From contig NW_019091359.1 in NCBI RefSeq assembly GCF_001949145.1, positions 2,419,748-2,483,747 on the forward strand: a stretch of 64,000 nucleotides of DNA, written 5' to 3'. The position numbers and the translations under genes are program-made. Source of the stretch: Acanthaster planci. Lineage: Eukaryota; Echinodermata; Asteroidea; Valvatida; Acanthasteridae. Of the stretch, positions 24,401 through 34,800 are shown one piece after another. The notes below the pieces were generated by a model. That model did not search any database, was not told the DNA's origin, and saw nothing but the letters and a program-made list of their open reading frames with translations. Within the stretch, counting starts at the first letter, position 1, and every line of letters starts with the position of its first letter.

Positions 24401-27400
24401 AAGACATATCTATCTCCACATTTGTGGAACTGCCGTCTTACCATTGTCCACCACAACCTTGTCTGTGCCTGCTACAAAATTAGACCACGAGTTGGGTCTC
24501 CTTAGCTCTTGTCATTTGAGCAAAAGTGGTTAAGACGCTCCTTTTGGCACTAAGTCAATTATGATTTAGAAGAAGCAAATCTGTAAACTAGATGTATCGT
24601 CAAAGTTGCAGAGTTTGCTGTTTTGGACTGACTGATCAACTGACTGCTTTTCAATTGGGAAAATGGAATTTCCCAAAACAGGGGTGCATCCGAACGGGTC
24701 TAGTTTTGATCAACTTAACTATTATTCTCCAATGCATTTTAAAATGATGTATGCATAGAAACATTCTCAGAATTAAATATTATTAATTTATGAATATTGA
24801 TTGGAAACTGAATACTTAATAAGCCAAAAAATGTGGTGATGCCAGTCACTGAAAAAATCTTAGACTTTGAAAAAATTGTGACAACATCTCGCTAAATGAG
24901 TGTGTAAAACCTCTGGTAACTCAACAGCCCAGGAGCATATCCTCTTGAATCAACCAGGCTCCAAGATTCTAGTCGGTGACCCCCATCAACAGATCTACAG
25001 CTTCCGCGGTGCTACGGACACCATGAGAAGGGTACAGTGTGAGAAGACATTCCATCTAACCCAGGTCAGTGGGTCTTGCCAAAATAAATCTCATTGTCAG
25101 TTTAGCCTGATGCTGTGTGGACTATTCACATGAAGCACAGTTCGTGTGTGACTGTACAGATTGCGTACTTCCAATTTTCATCGGAATGTGTACAAATATG
25201 GAAGACCTTCCCAGGAGACCACAGATTTTCCCGCCATTAGGAGGTACCTTCCGGAGTCTGTTATTAAGAGTGAGAGCAGTTGAGGTCCACTCTGATCTCT
25301 GCTCACATGTGTTTCCTTCGTGAAGTATGCCATGCATATTCATATAAAAACAATCCCTGCATCATCAGTGTGCTGGGGTTGAATTTGCTTGGCTCGAAAA
25401 GCCGGCTTTATCTGTGCAAAATGTAACATGTTTTGGCCTGATAGCTGGTCATGTAATTGGTTTGTCTACAGTCTTTCCGCTTTGGCACCGAGATTGCCTA
25501 CATTGCCAACTGCTTGCTTGAGAGGGCAACCAGCCGCAGCACTCCCTCTACACAAACGCTTATTGGCAAAAGAGAACCAGGCAAGTGGTGGGAACCAGTC
25601 AAAATCACGGGAGTGGAAGTTTTTCCCTCATACTTGTTGGAGTGGTGAGATCCAAAGGTGGCGTAACTTTGGAAAGAGCTGTGCTGATTTTCAACGCTCC
25701 CAAGATTGAGGACACCATTCATTCCACCCCCACATTGTGCTAAGCCTCCTTGATTTTTTCTTCAGCTGATGTGAAGTCGTTTTGCCTCTAGCTTTCAGAA
25801 AATCATTGAAGTGAATCAAATGCATTATAATAGCTTCTCTAAATATATTGTAATGTACCTACAAAATCTGTAAATTGGGAAATAATGAACCTTCCCCTGA
25901 AATTTTCTGCGCTGAATACAGTTGCCCAGAATTGGGAAACATAGTAGAACTGATTTGTTATCTAAAATAGTTAATGAAAATTATTTTTCTTTGAGCAGAA
26001 TTGCACAAACTTTTGAAGTGTAATTTCATTCAAATTTCACACCTGGGACTTCTTACCGGCACAGGTCACATTGATGGAGAAGAGATTGGTAAAGTGGCCA
26101 TTATAACACGCACCAATGTCACATTGTTCAAGGAAGCTGTCAGGATTGTTGAGACTGATTCCACAACCTCAATAGCATTTGCAGGGGTAAGATACAAAGG
26201 GCTTTTTTTGTGAGAAATCATTGATATTTTCGTCATTTACAGTCTTTGTTCACCCTTATTGTTTGTATTTTGGAGCCTTTTGTATGCTAAATAGAATACC
26301 CCTTTTGACGAGGAGACAAATTCTTCAACAGTTATAAACTGATTCTTGAATACAAAAGTGCAGTTGGCAAGAGTAGATGTTATGTGTTCATGTTTTCATT
26401 TTGCTTTGTTCTGTATTTTGTTTCTTTCGTGCATAAGTACTGTTTGTTAGGTCAGCACTCATAAATTGATATTAAAAGTCTTGGTATTCATTTCTGCAGG
26501 GCATTGGCAATTATGGTCTGGACGTAATTCTGGATATTTATCAACTGCAGCAGCCAGAGCAGAGTACGTTTCCGTTCGGTCATTATTCAGATTCTGGAAA
26601 AATATCACAGTTTTGGAATAACCATGATCCAATTCCATTGCTCTACAAACCAAACAACTCGATGCAAACTGCCCTAGCAGAGAATATTGAATCTTTGACT
26701 TGCTGCAAGTAAAACCTTGAACAAAGACCCATTGTCATGAATCAAAAAGTGTAATCCTTCTTCCTACGTTTTCCAACACCCTAATTCTTTTTGGCCGAAC
26801 ACATCACATTAACCTTTCAAGGGAATGAAAGCAAAAGTTGTCTCACAAGTTTGTATTTTGTTATTGTTTAGAACGGGCATTCATCAAGAACAAATACATC
26901 TGGAGCCATGAGAACTTTGGCGCACTCAAGCAACATGCCATGGAGACGGATGATATCGATCTGATGAACAAAATTAAAATAGTTGATATGTACAACATTC
27001 GCATCCCGGAGATTGTTGAAAAAATCCAGAGTAGGACCAGGCAAGAGGGCATGGCAGGTAGGAAGAAGCCGCAACCATGTCCAATTTACTTGGCTATGGC
27101 TTTGAATAGCATGCATGTGTAACCTGGAAATTTGCCCCGCTAACTTAATACCTAAGAATTTGGGCAAGTAACAAGATCTGAAGACACCTGGTTCAGGAAG
27201 ACTGGGTCGCGATTTATGTGGGAGGTCAGGACAAAGTTAAAAAAATGAAAAAATGGAAATGTGATAACAACCCAATACCGTGCCACCAGTGGATTACTCG
27301 AGTGACCAATCCTGCACAAAATTGCCTATAATCATAGCCAAATAATCTGGATATGGCTAAAGTCTCCTTGTATTAATAAGCTTTCTGTGTAGGAACTGGG

Positions 27401-30031
27401 TATAGTACATTTTAGTGCAAGCTAGCTGCAGATAGTTTGTATGAAATATTGGCTCGTGTTGTTCGTATGATTACATGTTATGACACCAAGCAAATCACTT
27501 CACCCCTACATGCCCCTCTCCAGCCAGGTGTAAGTGGTTCCCAGTAAGGGCAGTTACAGTAATTATGTTGAGTCAATTACATATGGCGGCATTGTTATAG
27601 TGTACTCCCCAGGGAGCTGAGATGGTTTCGGGAGTGTTCAGATGTCGTTAACCAAGTATACCTTTGAATGACAGATACTGTTAAAAATTGTGTGCCGTAC
27701 AAATGCTTGATATTACCATTGTTGTTATGTATGTCAGGTGATTTACCATTGTTGTTATGTATGTCAGGTGATTTACCATTGTTGTTATGTATGTCAGGTG
27801 ATTTACCATTGTTTTTATGTATGTCAGGTGATTTACCATTGTTGTTATGTATGTCAGGTGATTTACCATTGTTGTTATGTATGTCAGGTGATTATGTGAA
27901 AATGTGTGATACAATTAGGCCATGATTTTTCAGTAATGTTGATTTGGTTGCATCAGGCAGAACAAGTTTTAGCTCATTTTCTAGTTTAATCTCTCATTAT
28001 CTGATGAGATTTGATGAGAACTGTTGACAATTCCCATTAACCGCCATCATGGCAAATTCTCGTAAAGGCCTGCTAGTGTTTACTCAAAATTGGTTCTGTC
28101 AAGTTGACTGGGTAGGTCACATATAACAATATGTGTTAGCTCCATAGTTTTTATTGTATCATTGGAGGTTGCACACCAGACGACCAATTTCTACTTGAAT
28201 GTGCTGAAGGGAGCCCTCTATATGTACAGTATTTGGCTGTTTATTTAATGACCTGACCTGTTTCTTGCCAAAGAAATCTTTTGAAGATTTTGCGCTGTTT
28301 CTAACCAAAGCATTGTGAAGCTGCTGCATTTTGTCAGGATGTGGACTGTTAGGTGCATGTTTCAACAATCTTCTTTGTGTCAGTGTTGGATATAGTAGGC
28401 TTTGACTGCAAAGCAGGATTTTTTGTTTCTAAGTTTGGCTTGCTTTTGTGGTCTTTCCCTCTCACAGATGTCATCCTCACCACTGCTCACAAGGCAAAAG
28501 GGCTGGAGTTTGAAACGGTCATGTTCACCAACGACTTTGGAATATGTACTACCACTGGCAGGCTTAGTAAGTTGGTGAATGGAACAGTGAAACCGAGGTG
28601 TTGGGGCATGCATACGCATAAAAGATGATTGAAAAGAGCTGTGGTCTTCTCTGCAACTTGTTATTCAGAAAACAGCATCTTTAATCCATTTCATGCCGGA
28701 GAATCTAGCCACTGACAGGAATTTGCTGTGAATCTTTACAAGGTGTGGCTAGCAGGTGAAACCGTGCCGTCAAGCTAATTACTTCAAGTCTCCCAGTGTG
28801 GAGTTATTGTTTTTATACACACATACACTCGTTGTCTAACAAGTTATAGTGAGAAGTAGTGTACAAACATTTGCCCAAATGACTTTGGAATTCTGAAATT
28901 GTGGCATTTGAATTCATTTTGAAAGTTCGTAGATTTGTTTTCTCTTATTTCGGAATTGTGTATTTTGGCACAATACGTCACAATGATAAACTATCTTTGA
29001 TGACTGTCACTGGAGTGGTCATACTGCATTGAACAAAAGAAAAACAGGTGTTTAAATGGTTCAAATGCAAACAAAAAATCCCACAGAAACTTGGTACTAG
29101 ATCCATCCTTGATCTTCTCTGATTAGTTCTGTTTTTTTTTGGTTCGGTATTGCTTGAACAGGTCCACTGTGCACAATGGAAGGAGATGAGTTGAACCTGG
29201 TATACGTGGCCATCACCAGAGCCAGGAAGAGTCTAGTACTCACCAACAGCTTGATCAAATTCATCGGCGAGCGACCTACATGGGTAAGTTGGGAAAGTTG
29301 GAAGTATAAAAAACACCAACCGACAATAGATTGAAATAGTGAGACACCTGGTGTGTACACAACAGTCGAACTGTAATATACCTAGGCCTAGATTGTGAGA
29401 AATCTACTGTCTCGGTTGTTCTGATGAGGCTGTTAAATTATTTCAAATGGTTTATTATTAACCCCAGTTCCCTTGGCATTTTACTAGGGACTTTCCCAAA
29501 GGGACCGTGAAGTAAGCTACCTGCCAGGACTTGTGCATCTTATGTAGCTTTGATTTCTTTTTCTGTCGTCATCTTCCTAGGAGAAGTTTGTCCACCCGGC
29601 ACCAGTGATGCCCTCCAGTGGTGCCATCACTCCTTGTGTCTGCATTAATTGTCACACACACATCCACGGGGACTGTGCCATGCTGCTCCAGAGAAAAGCC
29701 TGCAAATTGGTAAGTCTTTCTCTCTGTGGTGTTGTTTTGTAGATTGTCACCATCAAATCCTTGCCTGACACCACTAACGGTGGTAAACATGCTAAAACTC
29801 ATTAAGCCATGCATTGGGGTTGAGTTGCAATAGGTTATTGGTTTGTTTGGGGCTGAATTTGGACTGGATCGTTGGTTTACTTCTTTTTTTTTAAATACAG
29901 CTTGGACTTACCCTTGTGATGATCTCCTTGTCTTTATTCAGGCCTATCCATCAACCACACGGAAGGGTGGGATTTGTTGCAGAAAGTGCTCCATTAAGCT
30001 ATGTCCAACCTTCTCTTGTTTGCTCGGATAA
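15424..30031 (+). CDS. FBH1: F-box DNA helicase 1 (UvrD/SF1A family), complete, 20 exons
   Basis: FBH1 unwinds DNA 3' to 5' at stressed replication forks, strips RAD51 filaments, and acts in an SCF ubiquitin ligase through its F-box. The assembled protein has 1275 residues, longer than vertebrate FBH1 because of a roughly 470-residue low-complexity N-terminus. Order of parts: three repeats with IKVE/IKME motifs (Lys47, 94, 138); a PIP-like motif QTTIERLF (262-269); Ser-rich acidic region; F-box (473-512, LPLEVLERIF and LVCKRWNEIL); FMPWKKVYHRM linker; helicase motif I AFAGTGKT (727-734); DEAQD Walker B (916-920); GDPHQQIYSFRGA (940-952); SFRFG (970-974); TAHKAKGLEF (1135-1144); VYVAITRAR (1176-1184); and a C-terminal Cys cluster (CVCINC, CCRKC). 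All splice phases agree and the total is an exact multiple of three. The start ATG is the first in frame after an upstream stop. Confidence 0.95.
15502..15915 (+). repeat. Three degenerate coding repeats in FBH1 exon 1
   Basis: Three consecutive units of about 44-47 codons share a pattern: (T/D)RP or TRS, then SS..QA or SLADQAS, a Ser/Asn stretch, IKVEPSD or IKMELPD, then a Pro/Trp/Leu segment. Lysines fall at residues 47, 94 and 138. Each core fits the SUMO acceptor consensus (hydrophobic-K-x-E). The DNA also retains similarity (for example actcggccacgc, actcggtcacaa, gatcggccacac), so the units arose by tandem duplication. Confidence 0.75.
20561..20910 (+). repeat. Minisatellite built on a splice-donor sequence
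   Basis: About ten copies of a unit averaging 34 bp (range about 30-44), each containing caacaag or cagcaag followed by a variable base run and ttgcctctta/tgttgt. The first copy is the 3' end of FBH1 exon 7 with its own donor (caacaa|gtaaga), and later copies lie in the intron. Several copies keep a plausible 5' splice site (caacaagtaaag, cagcaagtgaaa, caacaagtgagg), while others have lost GT (caacaagcgaaa). Confidence 0.85.
22113..22225. repeat. Foldback inverted repeat in an FBH1 intron
   Basis: Arms around 22131-22158 and 22172-22200 pair closely: gtaaaatcttgacttttcca on the left, and tggactttttcatttcatt on the reverse strand of the right arm. Weaker pairing extends outward. A second small hairpin (ccaccccca...tgtgggtgg) follows near 22263. 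Probably a short MITE-like insertion in the intron after exon 9. Confidence 0.6.
24322..24400 (-). mobile_element. tRNA-derived SINE head in an FBH1 intron
   Basis: On the minus strand this segment has both internal RNA polymerase III promoter boxes in tRNA order and spacing: an A box tggtcaagtgg and a B box ggttcgagtcc, with a recognisable T-arm (gtggg ttcgagt cccac). The flanking bases do not form a paired acceptor stem, and the anticodon stem is imperfect, so it is not a functional tRNA gene. It lies antisense in the intron between FBH1 exons 11 and 12. The SINE body and ends could not be delimited. Confidence 0.7.
27712..27892. repeat. 30-bp minisatellite, six copies
   Basis: Six nearly identical head-to-tail copies of a 30-bp unit (taccattgttgttatgtatg plus tcaggtgatt), with one g-to-t change in the fourth. 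It is in the intron between FBH1 exons 16 and 17. Since 30 is a multiple of three, reading frames stay open through it on both strands, which makes spurious repetitive ORFs. Confidence 0.95.
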
Positions 30032-31153
30032 GACATTAAAAGTTTACCGTCCAACATCGCGGTGAGAGAAACATGTAGAGATGGAAGAGTTTATTTTTAA
30101 TGATGCCTTATATGATTAAAAATTAGTCAGGGCTGCCACACCAGTCAAACAACAAGACTGACTTTTGACTTGAGTGTAGTTTGGGTATCAGACCACGTAC
30201 AGTTTTGAGCTGAGCAGACCATATTCTGGCAATGGAGCCTTGGCCCACTGGATGAAGCTCATAAGCTCCTAGCTGGCAAAGAGAATATTGAAATAAGAAG
30301 CAGAATGTGTCTGAAATATTGATTCCTTACCAGGAGTTTCTATGCCCGTGGAAACACTGACATACCTTGGTTGTGAAAATGGGCTGAAGGTTGGCTAAGT
30401 TTTTCTGTTCCAATCAGCACAATTACCATTCATTAGCTTCATGACGTTGCCCCGGTTCCCACCAACATCAGCAGCATGGTATCTGAATTACAAGATGTGA
30501 TTTTGCAGGATTGCATGTGACTGCTTCCCATTGAATAGTAGAAGCTACATGTGTTGCACACAAGAAATGAAAGCATTCTAATGAATTGGTTCAATCATCG
30601 GCACTGTTTCATCGAGCTGCCGTGCGGAAAACATTTCGAAATAAATTTTGAAAAGGTGCAAACTGCTCACACAACCAAACCTCACAAGTAACTTTGGCAA
30701 TCAGAAAGTGATACTACGTGAACCGTTCTGTATTTTGAGGAAATGAATCGGTTCTTCTTAGTGAATGAATGTTTTTATTTGTAACCTTTACATCCGAGAA
30801 AGTGGCACTGCTCTAATGTTTTGGTGTTATTGTAACTTCAGTTACAAGATATCTTCATCTTTGTAAAGTAAAATGCCGTATTTTTATAGTACTGATAATG
30901 CATGCAGTAGGAAGCAGCCAATCAGCCAATCACAACATGCATTCAAAGTCGGTAACAAGTCTTCTGATTGGATCACTGGTTCACACTCATGTTTAAACTG
31001 AGATCTTCTGATTAGTGCAATTTTTTAAAATTTACCTGTTTCAAAAATAGCCTATAATGTCACAAAGTATTACCATGGCAAAATCCATGTGATCTGTAAG
31101 GGATAAAATCCCTGAAGTAGAGTCTTCCAGCTGTGTATTTTTATTGATCACAC

Positions 31154-31159
31154 AATAAA
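31154..31159 (+). promoter_or_regulatory. Polyadenylation signal AATAAA, probable FBH1 end
   Basis: Canonical AATAAA about 1.1 kb after the FBH1 stop. Another AATAAA occurs near 30642, giving a possible shorter 3' UTR. Choice between them is a guess. Confidence 0.45.
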
Positions 31160-31646
31160 GATTTATATTGCGGTGATGTTGTTAATACATCATTTGTTAT
31201 TGGGAAATGAAAAGCAATCATGGAAGATGTTTTCATCTTTACGGTTTCTTTTTTTTCCAAAAATGACATTGGCAGTCCTCTTACAGGTAAATAAGATAAA
31301 GGTGCTACAGAAGAATTATTGTGCTTACAAAATTAAACAAAGTTCCAGGAAAAAAAACGGAGGTTCTCAAAGGTTAGGGAACTTTTCAAAAGTAAAAAAA
31401 AAGATTTATGGCCAGCTGTTTAGCCACAAAACTTGCCAGTCATAGAAAATAGTATTTATGTAGCGGTCCGGCCCCCTGGCCAATCGCTCGGGGGCGGCGG
31501 TCCGTCCGCCACTGAAGGGGGAATTGGAGGCCAGGCAGGCAAAAAGAAAGTTCAGCAGACACTGAAAGACTTGGGTGTTCAAGCGGACTGGATTTCTTTT
31601 ATAATCACAACTGCTTGGACAATTAAACCGGTGCTAATCTATGTGA

Positions 31647-31892
31647 TTCCCGGCTGAGCCATCACAACGTCCATTCACCCAGTCATCTCACACAGCACCT
31701 CCCGCTTTCCCGAAAAAAAACTTGGGAAACTCGCCCAACTTCAGTGCCGCCAAAAAGTATCACATTGGAGGCCACTTCCAGCCGACAGGCAAGACTTACA
31801 GAAAAAACTTGTACTGTACATTCTGTGCACCCACGTGGGCCAATCATGCCTTGAAGACGTGCACAAGGTTCAAAGGTCACACAATTCGCTAA
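31647..31892 (+). other. Orphan open frame with Cys/His pattern, possible transposon relic
   Basis: An 81-codon open frame ending in TAA at 31890, with no ATG near its start. The second half reads AAKKYHIGGHF, GKTYRKNLYCTFC and ANHALKTCTRFKGH, giving a C-x2-C-x6-H-x4-C spacing that loosely recalls a small zinc finger. A GC-rich patch (31460-31510) lies just upstream. It may be the C-terminal remnant of a transposase or an unannotated exon. I do not recognise the family. Confidence 0.3.
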
Positions 31893-34800
31893 ATTAACGG
31901 GGAATTCCCAGATCCCTACATTTATAGTATATTTTATTCCTGGCAGAGGGACGTTCAGGCAGTGTTCCTCCCTGAAATTGCATCATTGCTGGCTTTAAAC
32001 ACCCCTCTGCTGGCTAGCAAACTATACATACAAATGTACTTGGTAAAAGTAAGTTAGCAACTAAAATGCGTAAAGTGTATTACTCATTGCTGATACTCGG
32101 TATCCTCTAAGCAATATTTGCTGCTTAGAATAGTAACTCCATAAAGTTTGACGGAGATAGAGTTTCATGCAGGTTACTGTCCCCAGCCACTTTGTCCGTT
32201 CCAGATAATATAATTTCTGCCAGATCGTGTGATCCTTAGACAAGGGCGGATCCAGAGCCAAATTTTTTCTTGGGGGGGGGGCTGCAAACAATGTTCATGT
32301 CAACTTTAATTTCCTTTCTAAGGATTGTGGCTACATTTTGGAGCTTTGTACATGCTTTTGAATAGAAGGGAAAGAAAGTACAACCCCCCCAAAAAATCCC
32401 CCTTCATCATTAAAAAATCTCTAGGGTGGGGGGGGGAGCATGGCCTCTTGACGTGGCCCCTCCCATCTGCCCTTGTCCCTTGATAATAGATATATTTTTG
32501 CATATGGTAACCTGTGGAATCTATTTCATTATTAAGGGTTATGATATTCGGAATGGTTTTGCCTACCATTCCTGCTGCTTCAAGAATCATGTTGCTTGTC
32601 TGGCAGTAATACGATGACAGGTCCAAAATGGCTTGTGTCATCGGTATACAGGTGCATTGAAGTACCAGGAGAAAATACACTGTGGAAGATCATGCCTAAA
32701 AGGGTTTTTAAAGGGGATCTTACCATTGATCCTTGTGGAACTTGAGATGGAACCATTGCAGTCTATCAAAATTGGCCAAAACAATTAAAAATATTCTGTG
32801 CTGAAAAGCCAGAACAGTTGTATCCGTGCAACAGCACTAGTTGGGATTTCCTTCCAAGCCTGTGTCCAAATAAAATGAGTTTTTCCTATGATCTGACTGG
32901 CCAGCCAGTTATAGTCAGGAGGAGACTTTGGGAAAACTAGAGTAAAAATATTTACCCAGAAGAGGCAAAGTGGATTTGATGACCATTTAAAGATGTGATA
33001 GTGGATATGACTTTATCAACAAGGTCCCAGCATTACAGCTTCTTTACCCCAATCGCTGGTGCCAGAAGTAGGGGGGGCCCAAGGATGCCAACTTCCCCCC
33101 CCCCTTTGAAAATGATTCCATGGCCGTTGACCCCAATCATGTTGAAAGCGTATATTCAGAAGTCAACCAGATGGCAAAACATGTCTTGCAGTCATTTCAT
33201 CAGCAACTTGTCCTAATTATGGGCCCCGCACAAATCACACCCACCCAATCCTCAGTCTGTTCTGAATGCAAATGAATATCACCTTCTTGGATTTCAGAAG
33301 GAAATGTGATCTGGGGTGATTTTCTCTAGTGACTGGCTGGCTATTGAGGTTCATGACACTGGCTTTTAGTCCACACCAGACTTGTTTACACATTATTACA
33401 TTTTGGTGAAGTAATGTAGCTGGTCATGACTACGCATGGTTCCCCTAATGTATATGGGCGGGGTTTCAAACGTACGGAGGGGGAAAAAACAATTATTTAT
33501 TCAGGTGGCCACAAACGACCGGCATAACAGGTGACATTGTCTTAGCAATCAGAGGATGCTAAGTCACCCTTACTTGTGTAAATCATAACAACATTAATCT
33601 GTAAGCCGTGTAAACTTTTTTGTGACAGGTTACACAAAGGTATGTCAGACATACATAGGTTTTTATACCATCAAATGGATGTGTAGTCTGGCCAGGGGCT
33701 TTTGTTCTCATGATAGTTCGGATTTACTAAAAGCATAGGGGTGGATGCGTTGCAGAGTTGACGCTGTCAAACTGAGATTTAAAGGAGGGCTTTGAAGTTG
33801 TATTATGGAACAACTAGCAGGCAGCGTAACTGGAAACTTTTGATTTCATGCACTGTTGGTAAATAAACAGCATCTGCAGTCAGTACAAGGGGGCAAGAGG
33901 TGGATCCTTTTCATTGTAATTATTTTATGCCAGGTACATGGAGTTCAGTTCCCCTTGGGGTTCACTGACTGAAGTTAAGTAACTATTCCGAATAACTGTA
34001 CCATTTTTCTTAAATTGATTATTTGGTGAACATATGTGCTTCAAGTCATTTACTCTGGCATTTTAAATGGGGCCAAGAGATAGTGGGGAGGGTAGATGTC
34101 CTCAGGGTGGGGTATGAGGGAGGTTTTTTATTTTCAAAAGTTAAACGATAATGGACACGTAGAAAATTGTATCTTCTCCGAGTAGTTCCTCTTAGTTCCT
34201 CTTACCCGCAAAGAGAAGACTGGTGGGGATTGTTTCAACTTTGGAAGGGCACAAGCGCAGAGACCACACGGTCCACCAGAAACTGGCTGCACTGCATTGC
34301 CATTGTATTAAATGGTTAACTTTTGACAAAAACAGGGAACTTTTTCACACACTGCATCAATTTTGCGAATTGATGTCTGCCACCATCGTACTGAAACAAG
34401 AGAAGGTGCTGCCTTTTTTCATGAACACGGAACAGAATGATGACACATGGATTGGGGGACCAGTTTCTTGCGTATTTTAATGAACTCCCTAGTGGAGATG
34501 TACAAAGAGACATGACGTAGGTGTTATCTCCAAAGTTGTTTTCTTTTTGTTTTTGTTTTCTCCCATTTGAGTTGCTATGTAACACTAACATGTCAAGACA
34601 ATACTCACAAATCTACAAAATAAAAAATATTTGATTTGAAGCAACAAGATTTGCAGTAAATGTACAGTGATAACGAAAAAAAAAAAAGACTAGAAAGCTT
34701 GTATAATACTAACACTTTGGTATTCAAAACACTCTAAAATGGCATGAGACAATTCACAAGGGAAATGTTCTGTATCTACAAAAATGGCAAGGATCAAGTT

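Larger units (their letters stand above)
15424..30031 (+). other. FBH1: Exon map of the FBH1 gene
   Basis: Exons: 15424-16959, 17250-17377, 17980-18103, 18513-18700, 19543-19671, 19978-20060, 20488-20566, 21115-21204, 21834-22080, 23342-23420, 24076-24162, 24928-25064, 25472-25580, 26065-26186, 26500-26563, 26872-27057, 28468-28566, 29162-29283, 29581-29709, 29942-30031 (stop TAA at 30029). Every intron begins GT and ends AG, except the one after exon 13, which begins GC (gcaagt). Exon 1 holds the whole N-terminus and F-box; Walker A is split between exons 6 and 7; motif III is in exon 12; motif V in exon 17; motif VI in exon 18. Introns run from about 230 to 1410 bp. Boundaries were placed by eye from splice consensus, phase, and similarity to the known FBH1 protein. 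Confidence 0.9.

Noticed and set aside
27668-27925. Repetitive protein of decapeptide units
   Set aside because: It is simply the 30-bp minisatellite read in frame within an FBH1 intron; both strands are equally open.
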